Source: Phytophthora quininea (lineage: Eukaryota; Oomycota; Peronosporomycetes; Peronosporales; Peronosporaceae). Taken from it: 64,000 bases of DNA. The notes under the pieces were generated by a model, which was not told where the DNA came from, did no database searches, and worked only from the letters and a program-made list of their open reading frames with translations. The DNA lies in contig JAAVTG010000246.1 in NCBI GenBank assembly GCA_011947345.1, positions 62,001-126,000 on the forward strand, in the 5' to 3' direction. Numbering within the stretch: the first letter of the stretch is position 1; every line of letters begins with the position of its first letter. Below are positions 17,570 to 27,422 of this stretch, piece after piece. The translations under genes and the position numbers were made by a program.

Positions 17570-17586
17570 ATGCGGTCGTTGTCTAT

Positions 17587-17869
17587 AGAGTCGAGCCAAG
17601 CCAAGCCACGGCGGCGTCGGAAAGCTCGCTCTGTGTGGCAAGAAACCTCGCCTTTAGCTCTCAGCGAGTTGGCAGCAGTGGCATTGATGCGCAGGCATGC
17701 TCAAACGGGGCATTGTCGATGGGATTTGATGTAAAATGGGCAGAGTTCAAAGGGGCATTGCACAGGAAGTGTATGGAATTGCCAGAAAACCCCAAAGGGC
17801 ACAGGCTTACGCATGGAAATGTAAGTGAGGTTAGCCTACGCACGCTCTGGTGGATCAGAAACTCACTGT
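17587..17869. other. rearranged spacer with an inverted 25-bp match to the adenosyltransferase start
   Basis: GCGAGTTGGCAGCAGTGGCATTGAT (17665-17689) equals, with one mismatch, the reverse complement of the adenosyltransferase start region (13979-14003). Otherwise no coding content is supported. Confidence 0.4.
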
Positions 17870-18852
17870 TGTGCTATAACCTTCTTGCTTGACTCGAATC
17901 TGTCCGCCAGCTCCATGACTTCGAAGTATTGACGCGCTTGCAGTTCTCCTGTGGACCAGCTACACCGTTTAGCGTACTGAAATCCCCTGCCACAGTATGG
18001 GTTCCTGGAGCAATACTTGCGAGGCCAACAGCAAATTCGATGAGCGCTCCAAATTCACCACAAGGTTCGACTTTAGCCCACGCGTCTTCAAGCGACAGAT
18101 CACCTTGATCCTTCACCTTTCTGCAAACATCACGCTTTAGCTTGTATTCGTGGATCAGGTTCTTGCGCTGGCTTCAGATCTCCTCGGTTGCCGATTCACC
18201 TACGTGTTCTTGCAATTTTGCTGAATGAGCGATCAGCAGACGACGGAACGCTCCATCCGTACACTTCACGATGTCAATCGAGGCGCATCGCGGGTTTCTG
18301 CTGCAATATCGAGCTTGATATCGGTAATTCCGTCGATCATCACGGTCTGAGCTGTAGTAACAGCTTCCACCAAGTCTTGCTGACTCGTTGATTGCTGGGA
18401 TTCAGTCGGTTCATTTACTTCATTGAGTTGTGGCATGTCTTCATCCTTGTGGGAACTCGGGGTATCTTCGTCTACCATGTCTGCCAGATGCGCTGAAACT
18501 TCCAAAGCCTCCTCGCCGTCTTGATGCTCGTGGATGTTTGATTGGTCCAGAGCCATGCCAGCGAAACCCACTTCAGCTCTTTGACGACATGTATGAACAT
18601 TGTGGTGTCCCGTGGCAATCTTGTCGAAAAGGTCTCTTGAGTGAAGGCAGCATCACGGTAAATGCTCAGAGACCTTTGATGAATCGACAGTTGGCGTACC
18701 TTCGTCATTTCGCTTTCAAATGTCAACGCCAGCGATAAGTGGAGTTCATTCAGAGCAGCGTATTGTTCGCGCATAGTAACCGTTTTATTCTGCAGCTTGC
18801 GAAAGCAGGCGCGGATCTTCTCGGTCAACTTGCAGACCACAAATAGGCGCAA
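17870..18852 (-). pseudogene. hAT-like transposase-derived relic
   Basis: Three minus-strand ORFs in different frames (18472-18852, 18266-18571, 17874-18116) read as one degenerate protein. The last part, LIEFAVGLASIAPGTHTVAGDFSTLN followed in another frame by LQARQYFEVMELADRF, resembles the C-terminal dimerisation region of hAT-related proteins common in Phytophthora. The first part is helical (KIRACFRKLQNKTVTMREQY). At least two shifts separate the parts. The N-terminal zinc finger and catalytic core are not visible. Assignment is by resemblance only. Confidence 0.4.
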
Positions 18853-19123
18853 CCATCATGCGTCACTCGATTTCGTGTTAGCCTTTTCGTCTTGAGAATC
18901 CCAAGACGAACGTAGTTCTTCAACAGAAAGTGGCATGCATCGTGTACAGTGCTGCTATTAACTATAGGCGCACTCGATATGTGTTTCTCCCGCTCGACAG
19001 AAGCTGTCTTGAAAAGCGCTACACCCCACAGAACACGCTCAAGTGATGCTTCCCACGGCCCTGTATTGTATTTGCGCGAACGACAATTGTTGCAGTCACA
19101 CGATAAAAATTGACGGATTTGGG

Positions 19124-20301
19124 GGTGTTCCAAACTATAGGCGCACTAGCTTATTGGGCCAATTTTGCAAGAACTACTGCTTTTTCTTGGCTGAAAATTG
19201 CACCACTAGTTCCCCTGTTTAAGGGGCGTTGCTGACCACAATCTCGAGGCTTGGGGGCTCTCCAAAATGCCAAGGGGGCCAAGGTTGACCGAGGAGGAGA
19301 AAGGTCGCGTTTTGGCTCACCACCGAGACGGCAGAAGCAACAGGTGGATCGCGCATGAGCTCAAGCGCAGTGAACATGCTGTACGAAACGTGTTGAAGTC
19401 TCGTTCTGCTAGAAAACCATCAAAAAGGTCGGAAGGAAGGCTAAATGCACAAAGCGCATGGCCCGCCGAATTTTTCGACTCGCCACCGTGAAAAGTTTTC
19501 CTCCAAACGCGTGTCGGAGGCGATCGATGGCGTTCTACGTCCCAGTACGATTCGTAAGCTGCTCAATTCGTCTAAACTGGCCAAGTGGATCAAGCGTAAA
19601 CCGTCGCCGGCCATCAAGCCGCACCACAAGGTCGCCCGAGCAGCTTTTGCCGCTAAATTTTTAAGTAAAACCAGGATTTGGCGCCGTATTGTTTTCAGTG
19701 ACGAAAAGAAATTTAACTTGGACGGCCCTGACGGCTACCAGTACTACTGGCATGACGTCAGGAACGACCATGAACTTTCTCGAAGCGAGCGAGTGGGGAG
19801 GAAGCGTGATGGTGTGGGCGGGCATGAACTATTTTGGAAAAACTGAGATCGCTTTTCTGGAGGGGAGACAAAACTCTGAATGCTACACTAAAACGCTGGA
19901 CGCGTATCTTACGCCTTTTCTCGAAAACCTTCGTGAAAACCATGGCATTTCCAGACCGATTTTTCAACAAGATAACGCATCTATTCACGATTTACTAAGG
20001 CTCACATTGAGGCGCTGGGGATCCGTAAGCTGAAGTGGCCTTCTAAAAGTCCAGATTTGAACCCGATAGAAAACGTTTGGGGGCAGTTGGCGTGGTCTGT
20101 GTATGAAGGTGGACGGCAGTTCGATTCTAAAGAAGAATTGAAGGCTCAGATCACTCGTAGCTGGAAAAACATCAAACAAAGCTACTTACGGCATCTCGTG
20201 GATGGCATGCCCACCCGAATGGCTAACGTTGTCATCAAAAACGGCGGTCCGATCGACAAATAGGTTGGAGATTAGCATGTGCGCCTAAAGTTTAGAACAC
20301 C
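19124..20301 (+). mobile_element. Tc1/mariner transposon
   Basis: Terminal inverted repeats of about 24 bp (19124-19147 and 20278-20301) begin GGTGTTC and contain AAACT-TAGGCGCAC. They enclose a degenerate DD34E transposase. Total about 1.18 kb, normal for this superfamily. Confidence 0.8.
19267..20263 (+). pseudogene. Tc1/mariner DD34E transposase, frameshifted
   Basis: The N-terminal 70 residues form a helix-turn-helix (MPRGPRLTEEEKGRVL to HAVRNVLKSR). The catalytic triad is visible in FSDEKKFN, FQQDNASIH and SPDLNPIENVW. The protein runs through at least four frames with shifts near 19445, 19750 and 20000. The last part (20057-20263) ends NVVIKNGGPIDK. It would cut and paste the element at TA sites; in this state it is inactive. 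Confidence 0.88.
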
Positions 20302-20640
20302 TAATAGATCTGCTACATTGGTTGCCCTTTCCAAAACGAGACCACAGAGGCGTCACTCGAGCGTGTTATGGTGGGCGTGGCACTTTTCAAAAAGCCTTTA
20401 GTCGATCAGCAGCTAAAAATATTGTGTGCGCCTATAGTTAATAGCAGCACTGTATCAACTCCCAACGTGTCGGTATGTAGGTTACAGCAAATGTTGGCTG
20501 GAGAGCTCCTTCAACAGCCTAGAATCCGAGCGGCAAAATGGGCACTCCTGGAGAGGGTTTTTATGCCCCGACAGAGCATGCCTGTTGATGCGTGACTGGT
20601 ACCAGTCTGATAACGGCACAAATCGCAACCAAACTGCCCG

Positions 20641-22293
20641 ATGCCGACGGAGGAGCGACGCCCGCTGCTGCCGCCGAGGCTCGACCGCCGGCCGGCCACC
20701 TCTGCTGCAGTGGCGCACAGAGCATTCCAGCCATATAGCGGCGGCGTCTCCAAGCGCTACAACGACGCAGAAGACGCGGACAAGAGCGGCTCGAGTCTGG
20801 GCGAAGGCTACGATGCCATGATGCAGCTCTCGCAGCCGCAGAACCCGCTGCAGCACGCCAGGGTCCGGTCGCTGGCCATTTGGCTCGTCACGTCCTGCAT
20901 CCTATTCCTGACCAACCAGCTCACGACGCTGCCCGTGGGCTTCTATCCGTCCTACGCGACCAAGAAGGGCCTCATGAGCCCCGTCGAGCTCAGCGTCTTC
21001 TTCTCCGTGTACCCGCTCTGCGTCATGCTCAGCAGCCCGCTGGCGGCCTCCGTCAGCCCCACGGTGGGCAGACAGACGCTCATCTGCCTCGGCCTCATGC
21101 TCAGCGGCTCCAGCACCATCGCCTTCGCGTACGCCACCAGCTCCGCGTCCGCCTTCCTGCTGCGCGTCTTCCAAGGGCTCGGGTCGGGAGCTGCAGTCGT
21201 TGGGTCTTTCTCCATGGTCTCGGAGGAGTTCTCGTCCATCGTCGGCCAGATCTTGGCCATCCAGGAGTTCATCGTGGCAGCCGCCTTCGTCACAGCACCG
21301 CCGATCGGCAGCTTTCTCTACGAGACGCAGGGCTTTGAGATGCCCTTCCTGGCCTCGGGCGTCGCGCAGATCGTCGTAGTCATCATCGTGCCTTTCATCT
21401 TCATCGAGTATTCGCTCCCAGACGGCATCTACTCCCAGAGGACACACCCCACGACGCCGACGCTGTACAGGTCGCCGTCTTTCAGCTTCGTGCGATATCG
21501 AGACGTGCTCACTCCGACCTGCAAGATCTGCCTGGTGACAACAACCTTCGCCATGTCTTCCTTCGGCTTCATGGACCCGTATCTGGGGACGCACCTGCAC
21601 AAAGTGTTGGGGGCTCAGCACGTGGCGGTTGGTCTGGGATTCGCACTCAGCGCCTTTGTGTATTTCCTCGGCGGACTCGTGTATGCGTGGCTCAGTCGCA
21701 CTTGCGGATCCAAGCAGGTCGTCATGCTGGGGTTGGCCATGCTGTCCATCGGGTTCTTCTTCCTCGGGCCGACGCCGTTCCTCAACAGGCTCTTTCAGGA
21801 CACGAACGTGTTATGGCTCGCCCAGTACGCATCGTTGATGCTGACGGGGTGCGGCACCGCGCTGGCAATCGCCCCAGGGCTTCCGCTGACCCTCGCAAGC
21901 GTGCAGGACAAGGGCTGCCACGGCTCCAACCTTGTGATCGGACTGTTCGCCGCAGCCATCTACCTGGGGCAGGCGCTCGGCCCGTTCATGTCGTTCGTGC
22001 TCACACAAGTGCTGCCAACAACCCACGCGCTCAAGTGCGTCACCAGCGAGCAGGACCCGAGCAGCGCCGCCGTCTCGTGCGACTCGTCGCTGCCGTGGGC
22101 CTTCGCCGTGTACTCGCTGCTGACGCTGCTGCTGCTCCTCGTGGTGGCAGGGCGGCTGCCCACGAGCGAGGCGACTGCGGCGCTGCTGCGTCAAAAGCAC
22201 AAGCGCGTGCCGCTCATGAGACAGCCGTCCGAGTACGGCCAGTTCGTGTGCTTCGACGACGACGAGGAGCTCGGAGCCTGCGTAGATTTCTAA
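20641..22293 (+). CDS. major facilitator superfamily transporter, SLC18B1-like
   Basis: 550 codons without intron and without a frame break. The N-terminal 75 residues are cytosolic and hydrophilic, with an acidic-then-dileucine start (EERRPLLPP) that suggests sorting to an endomembrane. Twelve membrane spans follow in two bundles. The sequence SPTVGRQ after span 2 takes the place of the MFS loop motif. LLRVFQGLGSGAAVVGSFSMVSEEF (spans 4-5) resembles vesicular amine transporters of the DHA1 group. The C-terminus is acidic. Substrate unknown. Start chosen as the first ATG, which has MPTEE. Confidence 0.85.
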   Translation: MPTEERRPLLPPRLDRRPATSAAVAHRAFQPYSGGVSKRYNDAEDADKSGSSLGEGYDAMMQLSQPQNPLQHARVRSLAIWLVTSCILFLTNQLTTLPVGFYPSYATKKGLMSPVELSVFFSVYPLCVMLSSPLAASVSPTVGRQTLICLGLMLSGSSTIAFAYATSSASAFLLRVFQGLGSGAAVVGSFSMVSEEFSSIVGQILAIQEFIVAAAFVTAPPIGSFLYETQGFEMPFLASGVAQIVVVIIVPFIFIEYSLPDGIYSQRTHPTTPTLYRSPSFSFVRYRDVLTPTCKICLVTTTFAMSSFGFMDPYLGTHLHKVLGAQHVAVGLGFALSAFVYFLGGLVYAWLSRTCGSKQVVMLGLAMLSIGFFFLGPTPFLNRLFQDTNVLWLAQYASLMLTGCGTALAIAPGLPLTLASVQDKGCHGSNLVIGLFAAAIYLGQALGPFMSFVLTQVLPTTHALKCVTSEQDPSSAAVSCDSSLPWAFAVYSLLTLLLLLVVAGRLPTSEATAALLRQKHKRVPLMRQPSEYGQFVCFDDDEELGACVDF

Positions 22294-22363
22294 GTGGACG
22301 GAGGCGGACAACTTGTGGTTTAATGCTAGTAATTTTGCCATCTGTCACTAGCACTGGCTCACA

Positions 22364-24836
22364 ATGCCTCGGTCGACCCTCTCCAAGCCGCCGCTGCCCC
22401 AACGCGCAGGACGAGCGCCTAGGCAGCGCGAGCGAGAGGCGCCGGGCGTGGACTGGGGGCACGCGCTGCAGCACTTTGGCTCGTGCGTGCGTCTGGACCT
22501 GCAGGAGCTCAACGAGCGGTTCGTTCGGGAGGTAGGAATACATCAGCTTTAGTAAAAATGATCATGGCCGCTACTGACGGAGACTATTATCTGCAGAATG
22601 TCGTCACGTTCACGGCCTGGAAGCAACTATGGCAGACGATGAGCATGAGCGCGGCCTTCCACGTCGAGTTCTACGAGAGCACGCCCTCCGTCATCCACAA
22701 GACCATTCTGCAGCAAGCGCTAGGCGAGTTAAAGCAAACTGGGTGGCACCTCGGAGGAGAAGTTCTTGAATGCTGACTGCTGCTGCTGTGGCCGTGGTGC
22801 AGGTGAACTGATCAGCATTGAACTACATGGAGAGTTTGAGGAGGCTGCTGCCGTGGCTGCGCTCCTGGGGCGCGTATTTGCGCTGTACTGTGCCTACTCG
22901 GTGCAACTGAGCACGCCGAAACACAAATTCGATGTGAGTCCGCAAGAGTGGACGATGCTGCTCTCGATCAACCGCGTGCTCAACCGCAACGGAGTGGTCG
23001 CTACGTTTTTCCCGTCGGCGGTGCGGGAAGCCCGTGTAATTCTTCATCGGCTGGTGGTTCAAGAGAACGCTTTCCTTGGATGTCTGCAGGGCTTTGGGCG
23101 ACAGTCTTGCGGTTTAAGTGCCGCAACGGAGTCGCAGGGTCCCGGGACATGCGAAGACTTGGCTGTTGAAACCAGTGCGGCTTCAACACACACACCGGTA
23201 CAAACACCTCTTTATTGCCCTGCGAAAACATGAACGACTTACATTTCCCGTTGTTTCCAGGTAAAGCAAGCACAGCTGGAGCAGCTCCAGCGACTAGCGG
23301 CTCGATATGAGGACTTGGCAAGCCGAGCTCGACCAACTGGAGGCCGTGGCCAGATCAGTTCACCAGCTCCGCCTGGAAATGGCAAGCAAGAGCTGTCCCG
23401 CATGCTGAGCTCCTATCTCGTGTACAAAACCAATGAAGGTGCTCGGCAGATGGATCGTGTCGCGCGTGCAGGTGCAGTGCGCGAGACTGAAAGCAGCAAC
23501 ACCCTGAATCTTAGCGACCGTGAACGCGACAGGAGCTGTGTTGCCTCGATGCCTCCTAGTGTTCTATCTGCATCAAGCGTGCGTGGGTCTCGTCGTGGCA
23601 GCGGCGAGAGCAAAGCCTTTTGGAGGAGTTGGAGTCCGAATTCGTTGCTCGAAGAATACCAACCCAGCAGATCGACAAGCAATCAATAGCTTCCAGCGGA
23701 ATCAGTCTGGCAGACAGCGCCTTAGCAGACCTGGAACTCGAGCTGGAGCAGAGCCTGGATCAGCGACACATTTCCGACGGTCTGCTGAATGTAGACATGC
23801 CTTCAAAGGAGTCCGCCGCGTCAAGACTCCAGGCTACAGAACGATCTCGAATGCGTGATTGCAGGGTAAGAGCTGCCTCCGTTGCCTCCGATAGCAGCGA
23901 ATTGATCGCTGAGCTGCAGGCCGAGCTCGATTTTCCCGTTGAAACCAGCAAACCAAAGAAAACCACTAGAGTACCAACCAAGAAAATAATTCCGCGACAG
24001 GCACTTGCCCACAAGCCCAAGACACGTGCGCCCACGGCGCGCGGGCGCGCCCAAACGGGTGGCAACTACTCGTCGGTTGACAGCCAAGTTAGCGAAGCAG
24101 ACAGCGCTTTAGTCAACCTCGACCTCGAGCTGAGGCAGTCCATAGCAGTGGAGAACGTGTCAACAGCCCGTCGAAAACGCCGCCAAGATGCTCTAGCGGC
24201 AGCACGAAGTGGGGTGAAAAAGAAGACCCGTCTCGAGGGTGATAACCTGGCAAGACATATTATTGTTGATCGAGACGATTACGAGTCGTCTAGGGATGGT
24301 TTAGCGGAGCTAGTGGCCGAGCTCGATTCCTCGGTTGCTCGTCGTCAAGCGACGACGAGAAGGATTCCGCAGCCAAGCAGAACAAAATCGCAACCTGCCG
24401 TCAGGAGAACCACGAAGCAAAGGAAGAAGGATGCTGTATCTGGAGTGAACGCTCAATCTGCAGTGACCTCCCTCGTCGTGCGAAGATCTGCACGCTTGAG
24501 TTCAATTGCCTCAGAAGCTGAGAGCAGTGGGCTCGATGACCTGCTGGCTGAACTTGAGCGTGCGCCAGCTCCATCGAATGCAACCCCAAAAGCACGAGTT
24601 GAAACAAATTTGAAACAGCGAAAGACAGCACCAAGGCGGAGGGAAAAGCGCCAAGTGAACACTCGATGTACAGCACCTCGCAATCCTCGTCGTGCACGCC
24701 AAGCCAGTGCATCACCTGGAGTAGTAGACCCCCACCGGCTCGTCCGACGTTGACTGCTCCAAGCGCCCCGCAGTCGACACGGTCTAGTGAGAGTGATGGA
24801 TTGGCAGAGCTGGAGGCCGAGCTGCAAGCCGGGTAA
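22364..24836 (+). CDS. SNAPC1-like snRNA-activating complex subunit with acidic L-x-E-L repeats
   Basis: Exons I can place: 22364-22531, 22597-22723, 22803-23197, 23261-23578, then from 23671 or earlier to the stop at 24834-24836. Phases agree at the first three joins. The second intron is GC-AG (AG/GCGAGT). The N-terminal 200 residues (DWGHALQHFGSCVRLD, VVTFTAWKQLWQTM, FALYCAYSVQLSTPKHKFDVSPQEW) resemble SNAPC1, which helps RNA polymerase II and III transcribe snRNA genes. The C-terminal 370 residues are basic and hold six or seven L-x-[ED]-L-x-x-E-L motifs. One base shift at a C run near 24731 must be bridged to reach the last motif. The SNAPC1 match is moderate. Confidence 0.55.
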
Positions 24837-24885
24837 GACAAAATTGCTTCACGATCGGCGTTACGACTTGTACGTTATCAAGAGA

Positions 24886-25821
24886 ATGGGGAAGGACGAC
24901 GTCGTGGATGAAGAAAGCGCCAGCCTTGCTTGGCGTGTGGAGCTGCTACGGGCACTCATAGCTGGAGACTTGCCGAGTAAGCATTTTAAAGAAGTTCAAT
25001 CGCCCCGTTGACAAGTTGGTGCTTGCTATGTCTACAGACGTCGAGCGGGTAGTATTGGCTCACATTGAGGCGATTTCGGCGGCATTCACGGCTGCCATGC
25101 CACCCTGGACGCTTCAATGGGAAGGATTGCACTGGTGGATGCTGCAAGAAGCAACGCCATTATTCGTTGCAAGTGTGTATTCGCGGCCGGATGTCATCCG
25201 CTGGCTGCTCGTGAACGGAGCCGATCGATCAGTTAGATGCTACCTCAAGCAAACCCCGCAACAAGTTGTCGGCGAGTGTTGTACGCATGCGGTTCAGCCG
25301 GACAAAAGTCGGAGTACCCAAGCCATTGCAGCTGACAGCGCCAAGTGTGTGCGCTTGCTCTCGGAACCGCCAGCACTTCCCTCTCCACCAACTGATCCCG
25401 CTTTTGCTGGCAGCTACTCGACCGAGGTTGTGGTCACACGGCTCGGATCGACAGTGGGAAGTTCGATCCAGCAGACTCTACACAAATGTCTGCTGCGTGT
25501 TTCATGGCAAACCCTCTGTGCAACGGCGCGGTTATCGACAACTACGAGCTGCGACTCCGACGACTGGCTTCTGGAGATGAAGAGAAGAGCAGCGACAGCA
25601 GGCAGCCGACCCCAAACAGTACTGCTGTCACGTGGCGGTCGGAGCGGGTGGCCCATAACCGGAAGTCTCGCCAGCAGCAAGCCGTGATAGAAGAGCTACA
25701 GTTCAACACAATCTATGACATTATGCTGCGGTCGTCGAACACCGCGGGGAAAGGTGAATGGAGCTCAAGCTTCCGGACCCAAACGCCACTAGCACCGACA
25801 CGCTCTGTGGTTGCGTTGTAA
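24886..25821 (+). CDS. ankyrin and fibronectin type III protein
   Basis: The ATG at 24886 starts exon 1 (to 24976). A 61-bp intron (GTAAGC...CTACAG) leads in phase to 25038. An ankyrin repeat is visible: ATPLFVASVYSRPDVIRWLLVNGADRSV. A fibronectin type III domain follows, split by a one-base shift near 25455: its first strands are in one frame (STEVVVTRLG) and the rest in another (GAVIDNYELRLRRL, YDIMLRSSNTAGKGEWSS). Such combinations act as binding scaffolds. The 3' end overlaps the end of the opposite MFS gene by 33 bp. Start chosen because it gives an in-phase exon. Confidence 0.5.
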
Positions 25822-27329
25822 GCCTCTAGTCGACAGCCTTTTGGAGGATCTCCAGTTACTTTTGCCTTCAACGTTAGCAGCGTGGGAGTCGCCCACCTCT
25901 GCAAAGTGTGACGAGAAGAAGAGCCCAGCGCTGATGGCAGCCAAGCACGCTGCACCGTAAGCAGGTCCATCGATCGAGACAATGTACGTCCAGCCCGACA
26001 AGACTGCAAATAGTAGCATAATGTGAGAATTTGGGAGTACCAGTCAATCTAATGCAATCATACTTGGCCCGATCGTTCTTGAGATGGACTGCGAAACTTG
26101 AAAAGTGAGTGGATCGAGTTAACCTCACTATTTTCTCACTCTGCCTTACCGTTAATGAGGACGAGATGCCCATGAAGGCACCAACATGCTCCTGGGAAAC
26201 GAAAGTGGTCTGCAGCGCGACAGAACTGGCGCGAATAATGCTACATGAAGTGATACAGAAGTGAGCACGAAATTATTGCACAAGATGCTTTCCTAGCTTA
26301 CCTGATGGAGATAACTTGGGGCACAAGAGTCAAGTACACGGTGACGATCGATGTAGCACTAGACAGAGCGAAGAAGGTCATCACGTAAATGATTGTGGCC
26401 AGCTGCAACACCAGTCGTTCCGAGCGCATGAATTTGGTGACGAATCCCACGGAGAAGCTGCCGAAAGCGCCCAAGAAGCCCATGTAGCTCAGCACAAAAC
26501 CGCGACCGCGCGAGTCCACCCCGAACTTGTCCTCCAGCAGCACGGAGAAATGCGTGCGGTACAAGATTGCAGCCATGGACAACAGCAACCTCGCCACCAG
26601 CAGTGTCTGCGCCGGCTTGGACTCGTTGACAATGCTGCGGAAGCCCGACAGCTTATGCCATGCGTTGAGCAGTAGCTTCTTCACATCGAGCTTGGGTCTC
26701 TCGTGGTGGTGGTGGTGATAATGGTCAACGTCGCCACGCTCCGCTCTCGCTGCTATGACCTCCTTCCCACTTGGGTCGAGATAGAAGAGCGAGACGAGCA
26801 CGTAGTTGACGCCAAAAAGCGCCGTCGTGAGCATGGCCGTGTAGTTGAAGCCGTTGGGCACTGCACTCACATAGCCGCCGATCATTGGACCAACGATGAA
26901 GCCGGCGCTGGAGGCGGCGTTGAGTCTGCCAATACAAGCCGAGCGCTGCTTTGGGTCCTGTGCGTCGGTGACGGCGACCTTGATGACGTCCAGTGTGTGC
27001 TTGAAGAGAGCGGCGGGGACTCTGGAGAGCAGCACCATGTAGATGTTCCAGGACAGACCCAGCAGCAGATAGCCCGCGGAGGAACCCACGAGGCAGGACA
27101 GCAGCACGCGCTTGCGGCCGTAGTGGTCGCTCAGACTGCCCACGACGGGCGCGGCGAAGAACTGGATGAAGCCGTAGAGCGACATGAGCAGCCCGAAGAC
27201 CATCGCGCCGCCGTCCATCGCTTTGACGTACTGTGGCAGCGATGGGATGATCATGGATACGCCCAGCAGGTCCAGGAAGGACACCACGTACAGCACGCGC
27301 GCAGACAGCCAGCGCCGACGCGAGACCAT
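25789..27329 (-). CDS. major facilitator superfamily transporter, MFSD9/SLC22A18-like
   Basis: Four exons on the minus strand: 27329-26302, 26240-26150, 26088-26064 and 26003-25789. All joins are in phase with GT-AG introns of 60-61 bp, giving about 452 residues. VLYVVSFLDLLGVSMIIPSLPQ begins span 1. GSLSDHYGRKRVLL is the loop 2-3 signature of the DHA1 group. The central loop has a His run. The second half includes SSVALQTTFVSQEHVGAFMGIS and RTIGPILSGWTY, as in drug/proton antiporter-like proteins. The small 25-nt exon is unusual but restores a normal span. Substrate unknown. Confidence 0.8.
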
Positions 27330-27422
27330 CGCTCCCCCAAAAGTAACTTTCAGTTGTAGCCATTTTGACCAACCAGCAGCCAGCCACTAGAAAATCTGCC
27401 GCATCCGAGTCAAGCTCCCTCG
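27330..27422. promoter_or_regulatory. 93-bp divergent promoter of the MFS and histidyl-tRNA synthetase genes
   Basis: Start codons of the two opposite genes are 93 bp apart. The region holds AGCCATTTTGACC, close to oomycete initiator sequences, on the plus strand. Confidence 0.45.

Larger units (their letters stand above)
16690..17586. repeat. cassette copy C, inverted and truncated
   Basis: The reverse complement of about 9005-9895 (copy A). It begins within the GIY-YIG-like ORF at GTTGTCTACTTGGC and breaks off at 17586 just after GCGGTCGTTGTC. It joins the truncated C2 gene on the left. Confidence 0.9.
18946..20453. mobile_element. foldback/MITE-like element split by a mariner copy
   Basis: The outer ends carry ACAGTGCTGCTATTAACTATAGGCGCAC (18946-18973) and its reverse complement at 20426-20453. 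The similarity continues inward for about 100 bp with divergence. The part outside the inner transposon is about 330 bp, of MITE size. Both arms translate to GVALFK...APIVNSSTV, which is a by-product of the inverted repeat. It shares the TATAGGCGCAC core with the inner element's ends. Confidence 0.6.

Noticed and set aside
20902..21621. 239-codon minus-strand ORF inside the MFS gene
   Set aside because: A charged low-complexity shadow of a GC-rich membrane protein gene.
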